64,000 bases of DNA from an uncultured Oscillospiraceae bacterium (GCA_934462925.1 CAKSIT010000004.1:133448-197447); one strand, 5' to 3'. Positions 41,820 to 51,597 are shown, numbered from the stretch's first letter. Made by a program: numbers and translations. The notes: a model not told the origin generated them from the sequence alone.

Positions 41820-43463
41820 ATGATACTGACAGGAAAGCTTCTGCGGGACGCGGTAATTTCGGGGGCGAACAACATATCCAACCGGCGCCGGCAGGTGGAC
41901 GAGCTGAATGTGTTCCCTGTACCCGACGGCGACACGGGAACGAATATGTCCATGACGATAAAGAACGCGCTTGCAGAGCTTAAGAACAGCCCCGACAGCA
42001 TAACCGCGGGCGAGGCTGCGAAAAAGACCGCCTCCGCAATGCTGCGGGGAGCTAGGGGCAACTCGGGCGTTATACTATCGCTTATATTCAGAGGGCTTTC
42101 AAAGGGACTTGCGGGCAAGGAAACGGTAGACGCGGCGGACTTTTCCGCAGCGTTCAAGCTTGGCGTAGACGCGGCGTACAAGAGCGTTATGAAGCCTACG
42201 GAGGGCACTATACTTACCGTTGCGCGCGAGGCGTACGAAAACACAGCGCCGCTTGCAAAGGCGGGCGGGGACGCTGCGGAGTTCCTGCACGCGTACATCG
42301 CGGCGGCGGAAAAGTCGCTCGAGCATACGCCCGAGCTTCTCCCCGCGCTTAAAAAGGCGGGCGTTGTCGACGCGGGCGGCAAGGGGCTTATCGTTATCCT
42401 TGAGGGAATGTACGCCGTTATAAGCGGCGGCGAACCCGTGCGCGACGAGGCTGAGATAAAGCCCGCAGCGCCCGCGGCAGTCGCGGCTTCGGCGGTGGAC
42501 GAGGAGAAGATGAAGCTTCACTACTGCACGGAGTACATCATAAACAGAAGCAGCGCCGCAAAGGACGCGACGGCGCTCAGGGCTTACCTTGAAACGATAG
42601 GCGAGAACGTTGTGGTTGCGGAGGACGACGGCATAATAAAGGTGCATATCCACTCCGACCACCCGGGCAAGGCGGTAGAGGCGGGCATAAAGTTCGGCGA
42701 GCTTACGCGCGTTAAGATAGAGAATATGCACGAGCAGCACCACAACCTTATCGAAGCGGACAAGTGCGCGCAGACCAACAGAAAGCAGCCCGTGCCGCCC
42801 GAAAAGGACATAGGCTTTGTGGCTGTGGCTGCGGGCGCGGGCGTTGAGGCGCTCTTTAAGGACCTTGGCGCGGATCAGGTGGTGCGCGGCGGCCAGACGA
42901 TGAACCCCTCGACTGAGGATATACTCGAAGCCGTAGGACAGACCCCCGCCAACAACGTATTCGTGCTGCCCAACAACAAGAACATAATCATGGCGGCAGA
43001 GCAGGCTGTAGCCCTTGCGGACAGGAACGTGTGCGTGCTTCAGTCGCGCACTATCCCGCAGGGCATAACCGCGCTTATGAACTTCGACCCGAGCGCGGGC
43101 TTTGCGGAGAACCGCAGCGCCATGACAGACGCGCTCGACCGCGTTGCAAGCGGGCAGATAACCTTTGCCGTGCGCGACAGCGAGTACGACGGGCATAAGA
43201 TAAAGCAGGGCGAGATACTCGCTATGGACAACGGCAAGATTGTTTTCACCGAAAAGGAAGTGACAAAGGCGCTCGTAAAGCTTACAAAGCGCCTTGTAAC
43301 GGGCGGCAGCAGCTACATCACGGTGATTTACGGCTCTGACGTTACCGACGAGGACGCGAACGCCGCTTACGAAACGCTGCGCGCAAAGATAAGCGACGAT
43401 ATCGACATAGTGCTTGTAAACGGCGGTCAGCCCGTATACTACTACATCATTTCGGTAGAATAA
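41820..43463 (+). CDS. fakA: DAK2/DegV-type kinase (FakA/YloV family)
   Basis: A 547-residue protein of the FakA family, which phosphorylates fatty acids held by a FakB protein. The N-terminal DhaL domain (1-200) has the Mg-ADP motif DGDTGTNMSM and GARGNSGVILS. A middle domain and a C-terminal DegV-like domain follow. No fakB lies in the window. The gene order Asp23-FakA-recG matches the B. subtilis yloU-yloV-recG neighbourhood, apart from sdaA, which is missing here. Confidence 0.9.
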   Translation: MILTGKLLRDAVISGANNISNRRRQVDELNVFPVPDGDTGTNMSMTIKNALAELKNSPDSITAGEAAKKTASAMLRGARGNSGVILSLIFRGLSKGLAGKETVDAADFSAAFKLGVDAAYKSVMKPTEGTILTVAREAYENTAPLAKAGGDAAEFLHAYIAAAEKSLEHTPELLPALKKAGVVDAGGKGLIVILEGMYAVISGGEPVRDEAEIKPAAPAAVAASAVDEEKMKLHYCTEYIINRSSAAKDATALRAYLETIGENVVVAEDDGIIKVHIHSDHPGKAVEAGIKFGELTRVKIENMHEQHHNLIEADKCAQTNRKQPVPPEKDIGFVAVAAGAGVEALFKDLGADQVVRGGQTMNPSTEDILEAVGQTPANNVFVLPNNKNIIMAAEQAVALADRNVCVLQSRTIPQGITALMNFDPSAGFAENRSAMTDALDRVASGQITFAVRDSEYDGHKIKQGEILAMDNGKIVFTEKEVTKALVKLTKRLVTGGSSYITVIYGSDVTDEDANAAYETLRAKISDDIDIVLVNGGQPVYYYIISVE

Positions 43464-43482
43464 AGGCGTGCGGGGGTGAACA

Positions 43483-45507
43483 ATGGACATCACCTACCTT
43501 AAGGGCGTAGGGCCTAAAAGGGCGCAGCTGTACAAAAAGCTGGGCGTGGAAACGGTAGAGCAGCTCACGCAGCTTTACCCGCGCGACTACGTTGACTACA
43601 CAGCGCTTAAAACGATAGGAGAGGTGCAGCCCGCGGAGAGCTGCGCCTTTCGCGCAGTTGTGGCGGAAAAGACCGCGCCGTTCAGCAGCTACGCGCGCAC
43701 GGCGGTGTACAAGGCGCTGCTCGCGGACGGCACGGGGTGCATTACGGCGGTGTTCTTTAACGCAAAGTACACGTTTGAGCGGCTCGAGCGCGGCAGGGAG
43801 TACATCTTTTACGGCAAGATTTCGGGCGACCTTTTGCATTTGCAGGTGTCCTCGCCGCTTTTTGTGCCGCCCGAGCAAAAGGGGCTTTTCCCGAAATACC
43901 CGCTTACGGCGGGGCTTACCAACAACATGGTAAGCGCGAACGTCCGCACGGCGCTTTCCATGGCGAAGCCAGAGGAGCGCCTGCCCGCGGACGTGCGCGG
44001 ACGCTATGAGCTTATGGGCGCGGCGGAGGCTCTGCAAAAGATACACTTCCCGAAAACGCGCGCCGAGTACGTTGAGGCGCGCAGGCGGCTTGTGTTTGAG
44101 GAGCTGCTGACGCTGAAGCTCGGGCTTGCGGGCCTGCGCGGCAGGGACAGGCGGCTGTGCGGCGCGCCTATGCAGAGCGTTGACATGAGCGAGTTCTTTG
44201 CGGCGCTGCCGTTTACGCCCACGGGGGCGCAGCTGCGCGCCGCGCAGGACTGCTTTGCGGACATGGCGGGGCAGCGCCCCATGAACAGGCTGGTGCAGGG
44301 CGACGTAGGCTCGGGCAAAACGCTTGTTGCGGCGGCTGCGGCGTACTTTGCGCACAAAAACGGCAGGCAGACGCTTGTCATGACGCCCACAGAGGTGCTT
44401 GCAAAGCAGCATTTCGGCACGTTTACGGCGCTGCTTGCCCCGCTTGGGGTGAGGGTGGGGCTGCTTTCGGGCAGCCTTACCGCAGCGCAGAAGAAAGCCG
44501 CCCGCGCCCTTGCGGAGAGCGGCGGTCTGGACGTGCTTATAGGTACGCAGGCGCTCATACAAAAGGGCGTGAAGCTTGCGCGCATTGGGCTTGTGGTGGT
44601 GGACGAGCAGCACCGCTTTGGCGTGGGGCAGCGCTCCGCGCTTGCGGAAAAGGGCGAAGACCCGCATATTCTCGCTATGAGCGCAACGCCGATACCGCGT
44701 ACCCTTGCGCTTATAATGTACGGCGACCTTGACGTGTCGGTAATCAACGAAATGCCAAAGGGCAGGCTGCCCGTTAAGACATACGCGGTGGACAGCTCCT
44801 ACCGCGAAAGGGTGTACCGCTTTATCCGCAAACACATTGCAGAGGGGCGGCAGGCGTATATCGTCTGCCCGCTTGTGGAAGCCGCCGAAGAGGGCGGCAG
44901 CGACAAGGCGAGCGCCATAGAATACTATCAGAAGCTGTGCGGGGGCGAGTTCAGCGGGATACCCGTGGGGCTGCTTTACGGAAAAATGAAGCAGGCGGAC
45001 AAGGACGCGGTAATGACGGCGTTCAGGGACGGCGAAATAAGCCTGCTTGTGTCCACCACCGTAATAGAGGTGGGCATAGACGTGCCGAACGCGGTGGTAA
45101 TGCTAATAGAAAACGCCGAGCAGTTCGGGCTGTCGCAGCTGCACCAGCTGCGCGGGCGCGTGGGGCGCGGGCAGCAGCAGAGCTTCTGCATACTTATGAC
45201 GGACAGCAAAAGCGAATACACCCGCGCGCGCACAAAGGCAATGACCGACACCACGGACGGCTATAAAATAGCGGACATGGACTTACAGCTGCGCGGTCCG
45301 GGCAACTTTTTCGGGCGGGAGCAGCACGGTCTGCCGCCCATGCGCGTGGCGGACCTTGCGGACGACGCCGCGGTGCTGGGCGAGGTGGAGCGGCTTTCGC
45401 AGGAGATACTGGCGCAGGACGCGGCGCTTGCGCTCCCTGAGCATTCGGGGCTGCGGCGCGGGGTAGAGGAGCTGTTCAGCGGCGCGGGCGAGTATGGCTT
45501 CAACTGA
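43483..45507 (+). CDS. recG: ATP-dependent DNA helicase RecG
   Basis: A 674-residue branch-migration helicase that reverses stalled forks and resolves recombination intermediates. The N-terminal wedge/OB domain starts with LKGVGPKRAQLYKKLGVETVEQL. Helicase motifs: GDVGSGKT near 273, DEQHRFGVGQR near 374, MSATPIPRTLAL and TTVIEVGIDVPNA. The C-terminal QLHQLRGRVGRG is the RecG arginine-finger region. GGGGGTGA precedes the ATG, 19 bases after fakA. Confidence 0.97.
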   Translation: MDITYLKGVGPKRAQLYKKLGVETVEQLTQLYPRDYVDYTALKTIGEVQPAESCAFRAVVAEKTAPFSSYARTAVYKALLADGTGCITAVFFNAKYTFERLERGREYIFYGKISGDLLHLQVSSPLFVPPEQKGLFPKYPLTAGLTNNMVSANVRTALSMAKPEERLPADVRGRYELMGAAEALQKIHFPKTRAEYVEARRRLVFEELLTLKLGLAGLRGRDRRLCGAPMQSVDMSEFFAALPFTPTGAQLRAAQDCFADMAGQRPMNRLVQGDVGSGKTLVAAAAAYFAHKNGRQTLVMTPTEVLAKQHFGTFTALLAPLGVRVGLLSGSLTAAQKKAARALAESGGLDVLIGTQALIQKGVKLARIGLVVVDEQHRFGVGQRSALAEKGEDPHILAMSATPIPRTLALIMYGDLDVSVINEMPKGRLPVKTYAVDSSYRERVYRFIRKHIAEGRQAYIVCPLVEAAEEGGSDKASAIEYYQKLCGGEFSGIPVGLLYGKMKQADKDAVMTAFRDGEISLLVSTTVIEVGIDVPNAVVMLIENAEQFGLSQLHQLRGRVGRGQQQSFCILMTDSKSEYTRARTKAMTDTTDGYKIADMDLQLRGPGNFFGREQHGLPPMRVADLADDAAVLGEVERLSQEILAQDAALALPEHSGLRRGVEELFSGAGEYGFN

Positions 45508-45518
45508 CGGAGGGGAAC

Positions 45519-46274
45519 ATGGCACAAACGGAAAAAATCGAGCGGTGGCGCTATCCGCGCTTTTTCACCGAAAACATAAACGACGAGCGCGGCGTTATCG
45601 GCGCGGAGGACGCAAAGCACGCCGCGCAGGTGCTGCGCATGAGGGCGGGCGACTGCGCGGTGCTGTGCGACGGGCGCGGCACGGACTATCTCGCGGAACT
45701 TGAAAGCGCGGACAGGGACGAGTGCGTGTTCAGGGTGCTTGAAAAAGCCCCGAACGAGGCAGAGCCGACGGTGTATCTGCGGCTTTTTCAGGCGCTGCCC
45801 AAGGGCGACAAAATGGAGTTTATCGTGCAAAAGGCCGTGGAGTGCGGCGCGAGCGAAATCGTGCCGTTTTTCTCAAAGCGCTGCGTTTCCCGCCCCGACC
45901 CGAAGCAAATGGCAAAAAAGGTGGAGCGATACAACCGCATAGCGCTTGAGGCGGCGAAGCAGTGCGGGCGCGGCATTGTCCCGCGCGTTGGCGCGGCGGT
46001 GGAATTTTCCGCGCTCAAAACGCTCATCACTCCCGAAAATACGGGCATACTGTTCTATGAATGCGCGCAGACCCCGCTTTCGCAGGCGGTAGGCGAGTTC
46101 TCGCGGCGCATTGACATCGTTATCGGCAGCGAGGGCGGCTTCGAGCCGTCGGAGGCGCAGGCGCTCGCACAGGCGGGGCTTGCGCAGGCGTCGCTCGGCA
46201 AGCGCATTCTCCGCTGCGAAACCGCGCCCATTGCGGCTATCTCGGTGCTTATGCAGCTTACAGGAAATATGTGA
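45519..46274 (+). CDS. rsmE: 16S rRNA m3U1498 methyltransferase
   Basis: A 251-residue SPOUT-family enzyme that methylates N3 of U1498 in 16S rRNA. The N-terminal PUA-like part (HAAQVLRMRAGD) binds RNA. The trefoil knot shows IVIGSEGGFEPSEAQ and LGKRILRCETAPIAAISVL; the usual GPEGG is GSEGG here, a tolerated change. GGAGGGGAAC precedes the ATG, 11 bases after recG. Confidence 0.95.
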   Translation: MAQTEKIERWRYPRFFTENINDERGVIGAEDAKHAAQVLRMRAGDCAVLCDGRGTDYLAELESADRDECVFRVLEKAPNEAEPTVYLRLFQALPKGDKMEFIVQKAVECGASEIVPFFSKRCVSRPDPKQMAKKVERYNRIALEAAKQCGRGIVPRVGAAVEFSALKTLITPENTGILFYECAQTPLSQAVGEFSRRIDIVIGSEGGFEPSEAQALAQAGLAQASLGKRILRCETAPIAAISVLMQLTGNM

Positions 46275-46336
46275 CAATTTTTTCGACAAATAGCGGCATG
46301 GGTTTTTGTTCTATTTCAACAAAAAACCGCAGGGCG

Positions 46337-46365
46337 CTTGCAAAATTCATCAAATGGGTATATAC
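46337..46365 (+). promoter_or_regulatory. Promoter of the small acidic membrane protein
   Basis: TTGCAA (46337-46342), 17 bases, TATACT (46360-46365). Confidence 0.75.
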
Positions 46366-46468
46366 TGTATAGTACAGGACAGGCAGACCGCGTTTTTTCG
46401 CGGCGGACCGTATGGAATTATTCGCGGCGGGTTATGCCGAGCGTGTAAAAGATTCAGGAGGAAATGAT

Positions 46469-46753
46469 ATGAAGGCTCTTGGCATTGCAATGGTAGGACT
46501 TCTTGCTATAGCTGGCGGTATCGCAGCTGCAACCTATATCACAAAAAAGAAGCTTGAAAAGGAGAACGACGGCGAGTTCTTCGACGATTGGGACAGCGAG
46601 TTCGACGACGACGACCTCGACTTCGATTTCGACGACGACGCTGTTATAGACGGCGCACCCGCAGAGGAAAAGAAGCCCGAAGCGCCCGTAAGCAGGCAGA
46701 ACGACGACCTTATCGAGGACGACGCAAAGGCCGAGGACGAGGGCGAGCTTTAA
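46469..46753 (+). CDS. Small membrane protein with acidic tail
   Basis: A 94-residue protein from the ATG at 46469 (CAGGAGG upstream). One N-terminal membrane segment (GIAMVGLLAIAGGIAAATYI) with a basic KKKLEK edge, followed by a strongly acidic tail (DDWDSEFDDDDLDFDFDDD) facing the cytoplasm by the positive-inside rule. No family recognised. Confidence 0.75.
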   Translation: MKALGIAMVGLLAIAGGIAAATYITKKKLEKENDGEFFDDWDSEFDDDDLDFDFDDDAVIDGAPAEEKKPEAPVSRQNDDLIEDDAKAEDEGEL

Positions 46754-46856
46754 TCGCAGCAGACGCATATGCAGCTGCGCCGCGCACGAAAAGGGTGTGC
46801 GGCGCGGTTTTCCATGCGCGGGGTGTGATAGCGCGGGGCTTGTCTGCATAGAATAA

Positions 46857-47031
46857 AGGCAACACCGCACAATTAGCGGCTAACGCCTTTTCCGCACGCT
46901 TGCTTGCATCTTTTCCGTCATATTGCACAATTCGTCCTAGCAAGGCATACAGCCTTGCGTCGTCCTCATTGTACAATCTGACGAAAAATCTGACTGCGCA
47001 ATCGCGCGAAAATAATTATGCGGTATTGCCT
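46857..47031. mobile_element. IS630-type MITE copy, 175 bp
   Basis: Terminal inverted repeats AAGGCAACACCGCACAATTA and TAATTATGCGGTATTGCCT. The interior carries the hairpin CAAGGC/GCCTTG within TTGCACAAT/ATTGTACAA. It is nearly identical to 51665-51839. Flanks here are AA rather than TA. It ends 64 bases before the lipoprotein start. Confidence 0.85.
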
Positions 47032-47095
47032 AAACAGGGCAGGGCGCGCCGCGTTACCGCCCGAAAACGCAAAGAGAACGAATACGGAGAACAAC

Positions 47096-48112
47096 ATGAA
47101 AAGAAAGATAACAGCGCTGCTTCTGGCGGCGGGGGCGGTAATGCTCGCGGGCTGCTCGGGGCAGAAGGACAACGGCGGCACGGGGCTTGAAAGCGAGTCC
47201 TCGCAGACCACGCAGCAGACCACGACCGCGCAGCCCACGCAGGAAGCGCCGCCCGAAAGCACTGCTCCCGCGCAGACCGAGAGCGCGCAGGAGCAGACCG
47301 CGCAGTCGCAGGCGCAGGTGCAAACTCAGGAATCCGCGGAGGAAACCGTGAGCGTTGACGTTAACGTCGTATCGCTCATAACCGCTTACGACAACACGTT
47401 TTTGGGGCTGCCGTCGCCCGAAAAGGTGTACATATTCAAGGATATGCTGACGACCGAGGATATCGACGGCAGGACGTTCCATCAGGTGGACGCCTACAAC
47501 GAGGAGGACGGCACGCTTTACTATATGTGCACCTACTTCATTTCCGAGGACGGCGGCACGGTATACCGCCGCAAGGCGGGCGTAGGCAACGTGCTTCTGC
47601 CCGAGAGCGCAGGCTTCCCCGCGCTTGACCCGCAGACAATGACTGCCGACGAGGTTTTTGCGGACGCGTACTACCTGTGTTCGGTATGTCTTGGCAGAAG
47701 CGACGTTGAGAGCTTTACGGACGTATCGCAGACTATAGAGGTTGAGGGCGTTCCGGGCGAGTGGGCGAGAATTACCGACACGCGCATAGAAACAAAGGAG
47801 AAGCTGCTGAGCGCCCTTTCGCGGTGGTTCACGGACGACGTGATAAACGTGCTTATGGACGCCTACAGGTTCACCGACCGCGACGGGGTGCTGTACTACT
47901 ACCTTGACGGCACGAACGCGCGCAGCAGCACCTACACCTCGTCTGTGTGGGAGCTGACGGAGCTTTCGGGCGAGAGGGCGGTTTACACGGAGTACGCGCT
48001 GTTCACCTATGAAGCGGGCGAAACCGAGGAGCGCGAGTACACCTACACCGCCGAGAATTACGACGGCGTGTGGACGTTTACGCAGTTTCATATGCCGTGG
48101 ACGGAGCAGTAA
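47096..48112 (+). CDS. Lipoprotein with Gln/Thr-rich linker
   Basis: A 338-residue protein with a type II signal peptide: KRKITALLLAAGAVMLAGC with cysteine at about 20. A low-complexity linker rich in Gln, Thr, Ala and Glu runs to about residue 90 and would span the cell wall. The rest is a soluble domain of unknown family, with alternating aromatic strands (GVLYYYLDGTNARSSTYTS). Weak ribosome binding site. Its promoter may lie in the MITE just upstream; no clear boxes were seen. Confidence 0.8.
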   Translation: MKRKITALLLAAGAVMLAGCSGQKDNGGTGLESESSQTTQQTTTAQPTQEAPPESTAPAQTESAQEQTAQSQAQVQTQESAEETVSVDVNVVSLITAYDNTFLGLPSPEKVYIFKDMLTTEDIDGRTFHQVDAYNEEDGTLYYMCTYFISEDGGTVYRRKAGVGNVLLPESAGFPALDPQTMTADEVFADAYYLCSVCLGRSDVESFTDVSQTIEVEGVPGEWARITDTRIETKEKLLSALSRWFTDDVINVLMDAYRFTDRDGVLYYYLDGTNARSSTYTSSVWELTELSGERAVYTEYALFTYEAGETEEREYTYTAENYDGVWTFTQFHMPWTEQ

Positions 48113-48130
48113 AAAAGTTGCGAAAACCCC

Positions 48131-48159
48131 TTGAAAAAAAGCGCAAGGTATGGTATACT
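48131..48159 (+). promoter_or_regulatory. Promoter of the SCIFF locus
   Basis: TTGAAA (48131-48136), 17 bases, TATACT (48154-48159). Confidence 0.75.
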
Positions 48160-48215
48160 ATTAGAAAGGCGGCTTTTGTCCGCAAACATTTTGAAAAAAG
48201 AAAGAGGTGTTCCTT

Positions 48216-48359
48216 TTGAAGCACATCACGACTGTAAATAAGGCTGACCTTAAGGCTAGCGCTGTAAAGGGCGGCTGCGGCAAGTGCACAAGCTCCTGCC
48301 AGTCTGCCTGCAAGACCTCCTGCACCGTTGCAAACCAGAAGTGCGAGAGCGTTAAGTAA
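48216..48359 (+). CDS. scfA: SCIFF peptide (six-cysteine ranthipeptide precursor)
   Basis: A 47-residue precursor that starts at TTG with AGAGGTG six bases upstream. It has the SCIFF pattern: KGGCGKCTSSCQSACKTSC then CE, with cysteines at 21, 24, 28, 32, 36 and 43. SCIFF (six cysteines in forty-five residues) is the most widespread RiPP precursor of Clostridia; the maturase links cysteines to Thr-type residues by thioethers. It lies 105 bases before its maturase, as usual. No exporter is adjacent. Confidence 0.95.
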   Translation: MKHITTVNKADLKASAVKGGCGKCTSSCQSACKTSCTVANQKCESVK

Positions 48360-48464
48360 GGCTTGCACAATAGGACTTACACAAGTAATGCGGATTTGGG
48401 CGGGAGCATTCTCGCCCAAAAGCTGTGTATAGGGCAAACAAGGAACATAGAAAGGGTAATACCG

Positions 48465-49862
48465 ATGATACATAAATTCAAGCAGCTGGGCTACAACATC
48501 GTTCTCGATGTAAACTCGAACGGCGTTCACCTTGTGGACGACTGCGCGTTCGATATGCTCGACCATTTAGCGCCGCCCATGGAGAGCGAATGTCCCGCGG
48601 CGCTTATCGGGGAGCTTTCGCAGTACCCCGAGGGCGACGTGTGCGAAACCTACGCGGAGCTTTACGAGCTTTATAAGGAGGGCGCGCTTTTCGCGCAGGA
48701 CGAGTACGAAAAGTACTCCACCACCATGGTTAAAAGCCCGATAAAGTCCATGTGCCTTAACGTGTCGCACGACTGCAACCTGCGGTGCGAGTACTGCTTT
48801 GCGCAGACGGGCGACTTCGGCGGCAGCCGCTGCATAATGTCCCCCGAAACGGGCAGAAAGGCTATAGACTTCCTTATCGAGAACAGCGCCAACCGCGAGA
48901 ATATCGAGCTGGACTTCTTCGGCGGCGAGCCGCTTATGGCGTGGGACACCGTTACGGCGACGGTAGACTACGCGCGCTCGATAGAAAAGCAGCACGGCAA
49001 GAACTTCCGCTTTACGATAACCACGAACGGCGTGCTTCTTGACGACGAGAAGATAGACTACATAAACCGCGAAATGGTGAACGTAGTGCTGTCGCTCGAC
49101 GGCAGGAAAGAGGTTACGGACCGCATAAGAAAGACCCTTAACGGCAAAAGCACCTACGACGTTATCGTGCCCAAGTTCCAACGCCTTGTAGAGCGCAGGG
49201 GCGGCAAGGATTACTACGTGCGCGCAACCTTTACGAAATACAACCTTGATTTTGCGGAAGACGTTACGCATATGCGCGACCTCGGCTTCGAGCAGCTCTC
49301 CGCAGAGCCTGTCGTTACCGACCCCGCAATGCCCTACGCTATCTCGCCCGACGACCTGCCGCGCGTATTCTCAGAGTACGACAGGCTGTGCGGCATCATG
49401 GCGAACCGTAAGGAGAACAAGTTCAACTTCTTCCACTTTATGGTTGACCTTAACGCAGGGCCATGCGCTATAAAGCGCCTGCGCGGGTGCGGGTGCGGCA
49501 ACGACTATGTTGCGGTAGACCCCCACGGGGATATTTACCCCTGCCACCAGTTTGTGGGTATTGAGCAGTGGAAAATGGGCAACCTATATGACGGAACGTT
49601 CAACAACGAGATAAAGAGCTACTTTGCGGGAACGCACGTTTACAGCAAGGAGGGCTGCCGCGACTGCTGGGCTAAGTTCTTCTGCTCGGGCGGGTGCAAC
49701 GCCAACAGCTTTATCTACGAGGGCGACGTTAAAAAGCCGTTCAGGCTTGCCTGCGAAATGCAGAAAAAGCGCCTTGAATGCGCAATAGCGCTCGCCGCGG
49801 ACCGCGCCGTAAAGGGCGAAGAACCCGTTATCACCGCGGACGCCCCCGCGAGCATGGGATAA
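48465..49862 (+). CDS. scfB: SCIFF radical SAM maturase
   Basis: A 465-residue radical SAM-SPASM enzyme from the ATG at 48465, giving the family start IHKFKQLGYNIVLDVNSNGVHLVDD. CNLRCEYC (104-111) binds the SAM cluster. FFGGEPLM follows, and the C-terminal SPASM region CGCGNDYVAVDPHGDIYPCHQF and GCRDCWAKFFCSGGCNAN binds two auxiliary clusters. The N-terminal 90 residues form the RiPP recognition element. It forms thioether crosslinks in the SCIFF peptide. An upstream in-frame start at 48363 would give an atypical extension. Confidence 0.95.
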   Translation: MIHKFKQLGYNIVLDVNSNGVHLVDDCAFDMLDHLAPPMESECPAALIGELSQYPEGDVCETYAELYELYKEGALFAQDEYEKYSTTMVKSPIKSMCLNVSHDCNLRCEYCFAQTGDFGGSRCIMSPETGRKAIDFLIENSANRENIELDFFGGEPLMAWDTVTATVDYARSIEKQHGKNFRFTITTNGVLLDDEKIDYINREMVNVVLSLDGRKEVTDRIRKTLNGKSTYDVIVPKFQRLVERRGGKDYYVRATFTKYNLDFAEDVTHMRDLGFEQLSAEPVVTDPAMPYAISPDDLPRVFSEYDRLCGIMANRKENKFNFFHFMVDLNAGPCAIKRLRGCGCGNDYVAVDPHGDIYPCHQFVGIEQWKMGNLYDGTFNNEIKSYFAGTHVYSKEGCRDCWAKFFCSGGCNANSFIYEGDVKKPFRLACEMQKKRLECAIALAADRAVKGEEPVITADAPASMG

Positions 49863-49867
49863 GCTTA

Positions 49868-50100
49868 AGGCAACACCGCACAAAGACCATTTATTGGATT
49901 TTGTACGTGTCTTGCTTGCATCTTTCTAGTTTGGCGCAAAAAATCACATGATTGCTCAACGGATATGTTCTGTGTTGCGCCAAACTTGCATCTTGCACAA
50001 TTCGTCCTAGCAAGGCGTCAGCCTTGCGTCGTCCTCATTGTACAATCTGACGAAAAATCTGACTGCGCAATACACGCACAATCTTTGTGCGGTATTGCCT
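49868..50100. mobile_element. IS630-type MITE copy, 233 bp
   Basis: Ends AAGGCAACACCGCACAAAGA and TCTTTGTGCGGTATTGCCT, flanked by TA on both sides. The outer bases differ from other copies in a paired way (AAAGA/TCTTT against AATTA/TAATT). An extra 60-bp palindrome, AGTTTGGCGCAA..TTGCGCCAAACT, is inserted in the left half. Confidence 0.85.
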
Positions 50101-50244
50101 TAAGTATTCTTACAATTCATTCAGCGGAATTTAATTATTTTGTCAAATCGGTTTCACATTTTTTACACAATGGGTTTATATAATTAAGTCAAAGCAAAGG
50201 AAAAGCCCGAAAAAAGGGCGTACATACAGGAAGGACTTGATTTT

Positions 50245-51567
50245 ATGGATAACATGAATTTTGATACACAGTTTACTCCCGCCGAGCCGCCCAAAGCTCC
50301 GCGCAAAAAGCATTCGGTAATGAAGGTTATAGCGCTTATTGCAGCCGTTGCAATAGTAGGCGGCGGCGCAGGCTTCGGCGGCGCTTACATCGGCAGCCTT
50401 ACAAATCCTGCGGCTATAGTTTCCCCGAGCGACGGCGCGCAGACGAGCGGCGACAGCGATGGCGCACAGGACGGCGTTTCAGCAGACAACGCGGGCGGCG
50501 CTTCCGCAGACAACGCGGACGGCGCAGCGGAAAGCACCACGCTTTCCGAGCTTCAGCAGGGCGCGGCGCTGCAGAACAAGCTTAACCGCGAGATAGAGTA
50601 CAACACGGACGGCACGTTTATGTACACGCGCGACCTTGTAGCGACGGTTCGCGACAGTATCGTGTATATCGAGGTGTATGTGAACTACCGCGGCACGGAA
50701 ACGCTCTACGGCTCGGGCAGCGGCATAATCATCTCCGACGACGGCTATATCCTTACAAACGCGCACGTTGTCGATGAAATGTCGAGCTACACCGTGCAGG
50801 TCACCACAACAGACCCCACAGAGGGTACGGGCGTTACCGAAAAGTATGACGCAAAGCTTGTCGGCAGCGACACCGACACCGACCTTGCGGTGCTTAAGAT
50901 AGACGCGACGGGGCTTCAGGCAGCCGTCCTCGGCGACAGCGACGAGCTTCACCTCGGCGACGACATTGTTGTAATAGGCAACCCCTTAGGGCTTGAAACG
51001 TCCGTTTCAAAGGGTATCATCTCGGGTCTTAACCGCCAGATATCCTCCAACGAGCGCTCGCTTTCCTCCATTCAGACGGACGCCGCGATAAACTCGGGCA
51101 ACTCGGGCGGCGCTATGTTTGATATGTACGGCAAGGTAGTGGGCGTTGTAAACGAAAAGCTTATCAACAACTACGCTGAGAACGTCGGCTTTGCGATAAC
51201 GATAAACGAAGCCAAGGGCGTTATAGACGACCTTGTATCCAAGGGCTACGTTACGGGCAGACCTATCCTCGGCATTACCTGCCTGCAGGTTTCCGAGTAT
51301 GTAGCGGCGGTTCAGGGCATGACCCCCGGGCTTTATGTAACGGATATCGACCAGTCCCTTGCGATTGCAAAGAGCGGCCTTAAGGTAGGCGATACGATAA
51401 CCGAGATAAACGGCGAGTCCGTAACGTCCACAAGCGAGGTGTCCTCGCTGCTTAACGGCATGAAGCCGGGCGACACAGTAACCGCAACCGTAGTAAGGGC
51501 GGATTCCCTCGGCAGAAACCAGCAGCTTAAGATAGACATTATTCTGTCGGAGTACAGCGGTTCATAA
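50245..51567 (+). CDS. HtrA/DegP-family serine protease
   Basis: A 440-residue membrane-anchored protease. A cytoplasmic start and one membrane segment (VMKVIALIAAVAIVGGGAGFGGAYIG, about 26-51) are followed by a Gly/Ala/Ser/Asp-rich linker to about 95. The catalytic triad is His174 (TNAHVVDE), Asp213 (TDLAVLK) and Ser287 (SGNSGGAMF). A C-terminal PDZ domain (about 345-440) contains GLYVTDIDQSLAIAKSGLKVGD. It degrades or refolds damaged proteins outside the membrane. A TATAAT box near 50178 has no good -35. Single gene with a strong terminator. Confidence 0.95.
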   Translation: MDNMNFDTQFTPAEPPKAPRKKHSVMKVIALIAAVAIVGGGAGFGGAYIGSLTNPAAIVSPSDGAQTSGDSDGAQDGVSADNAGGASADNADGAAESTTLSELQQGAALQNKLNREIEYNTDGTFMYTRDLVATVRDSIVYIEVYVNYRGTETLYGSGSGIIISDDGYILTNAHVVDEMSSYTVQVTTTDPTEGTGVTEKYDAKLVGSDTDTDLAVLKIDATGLQAAVLGDSDELHLGDDIVVIGNPLGLETSVSKGIISGLNRQISSNERSLSSIQTDAAINSGNSGGAMFDMYGKVVGVVNEKLINNYAENVGFAITINEAKGVIDDLVSKGYVTGRPILGITCLQVSEYVAAVQGMTPGLYVTDIDQSLAIAKSGLKVGDTITEINGESVTSTSEVSSLLNGMKPGDTVTATVVRADSLGRNQQLKIDIILSEYSGS

Positions 51568-51597
51568 AGCATATAATCCTCCATTCATTATAACTTG

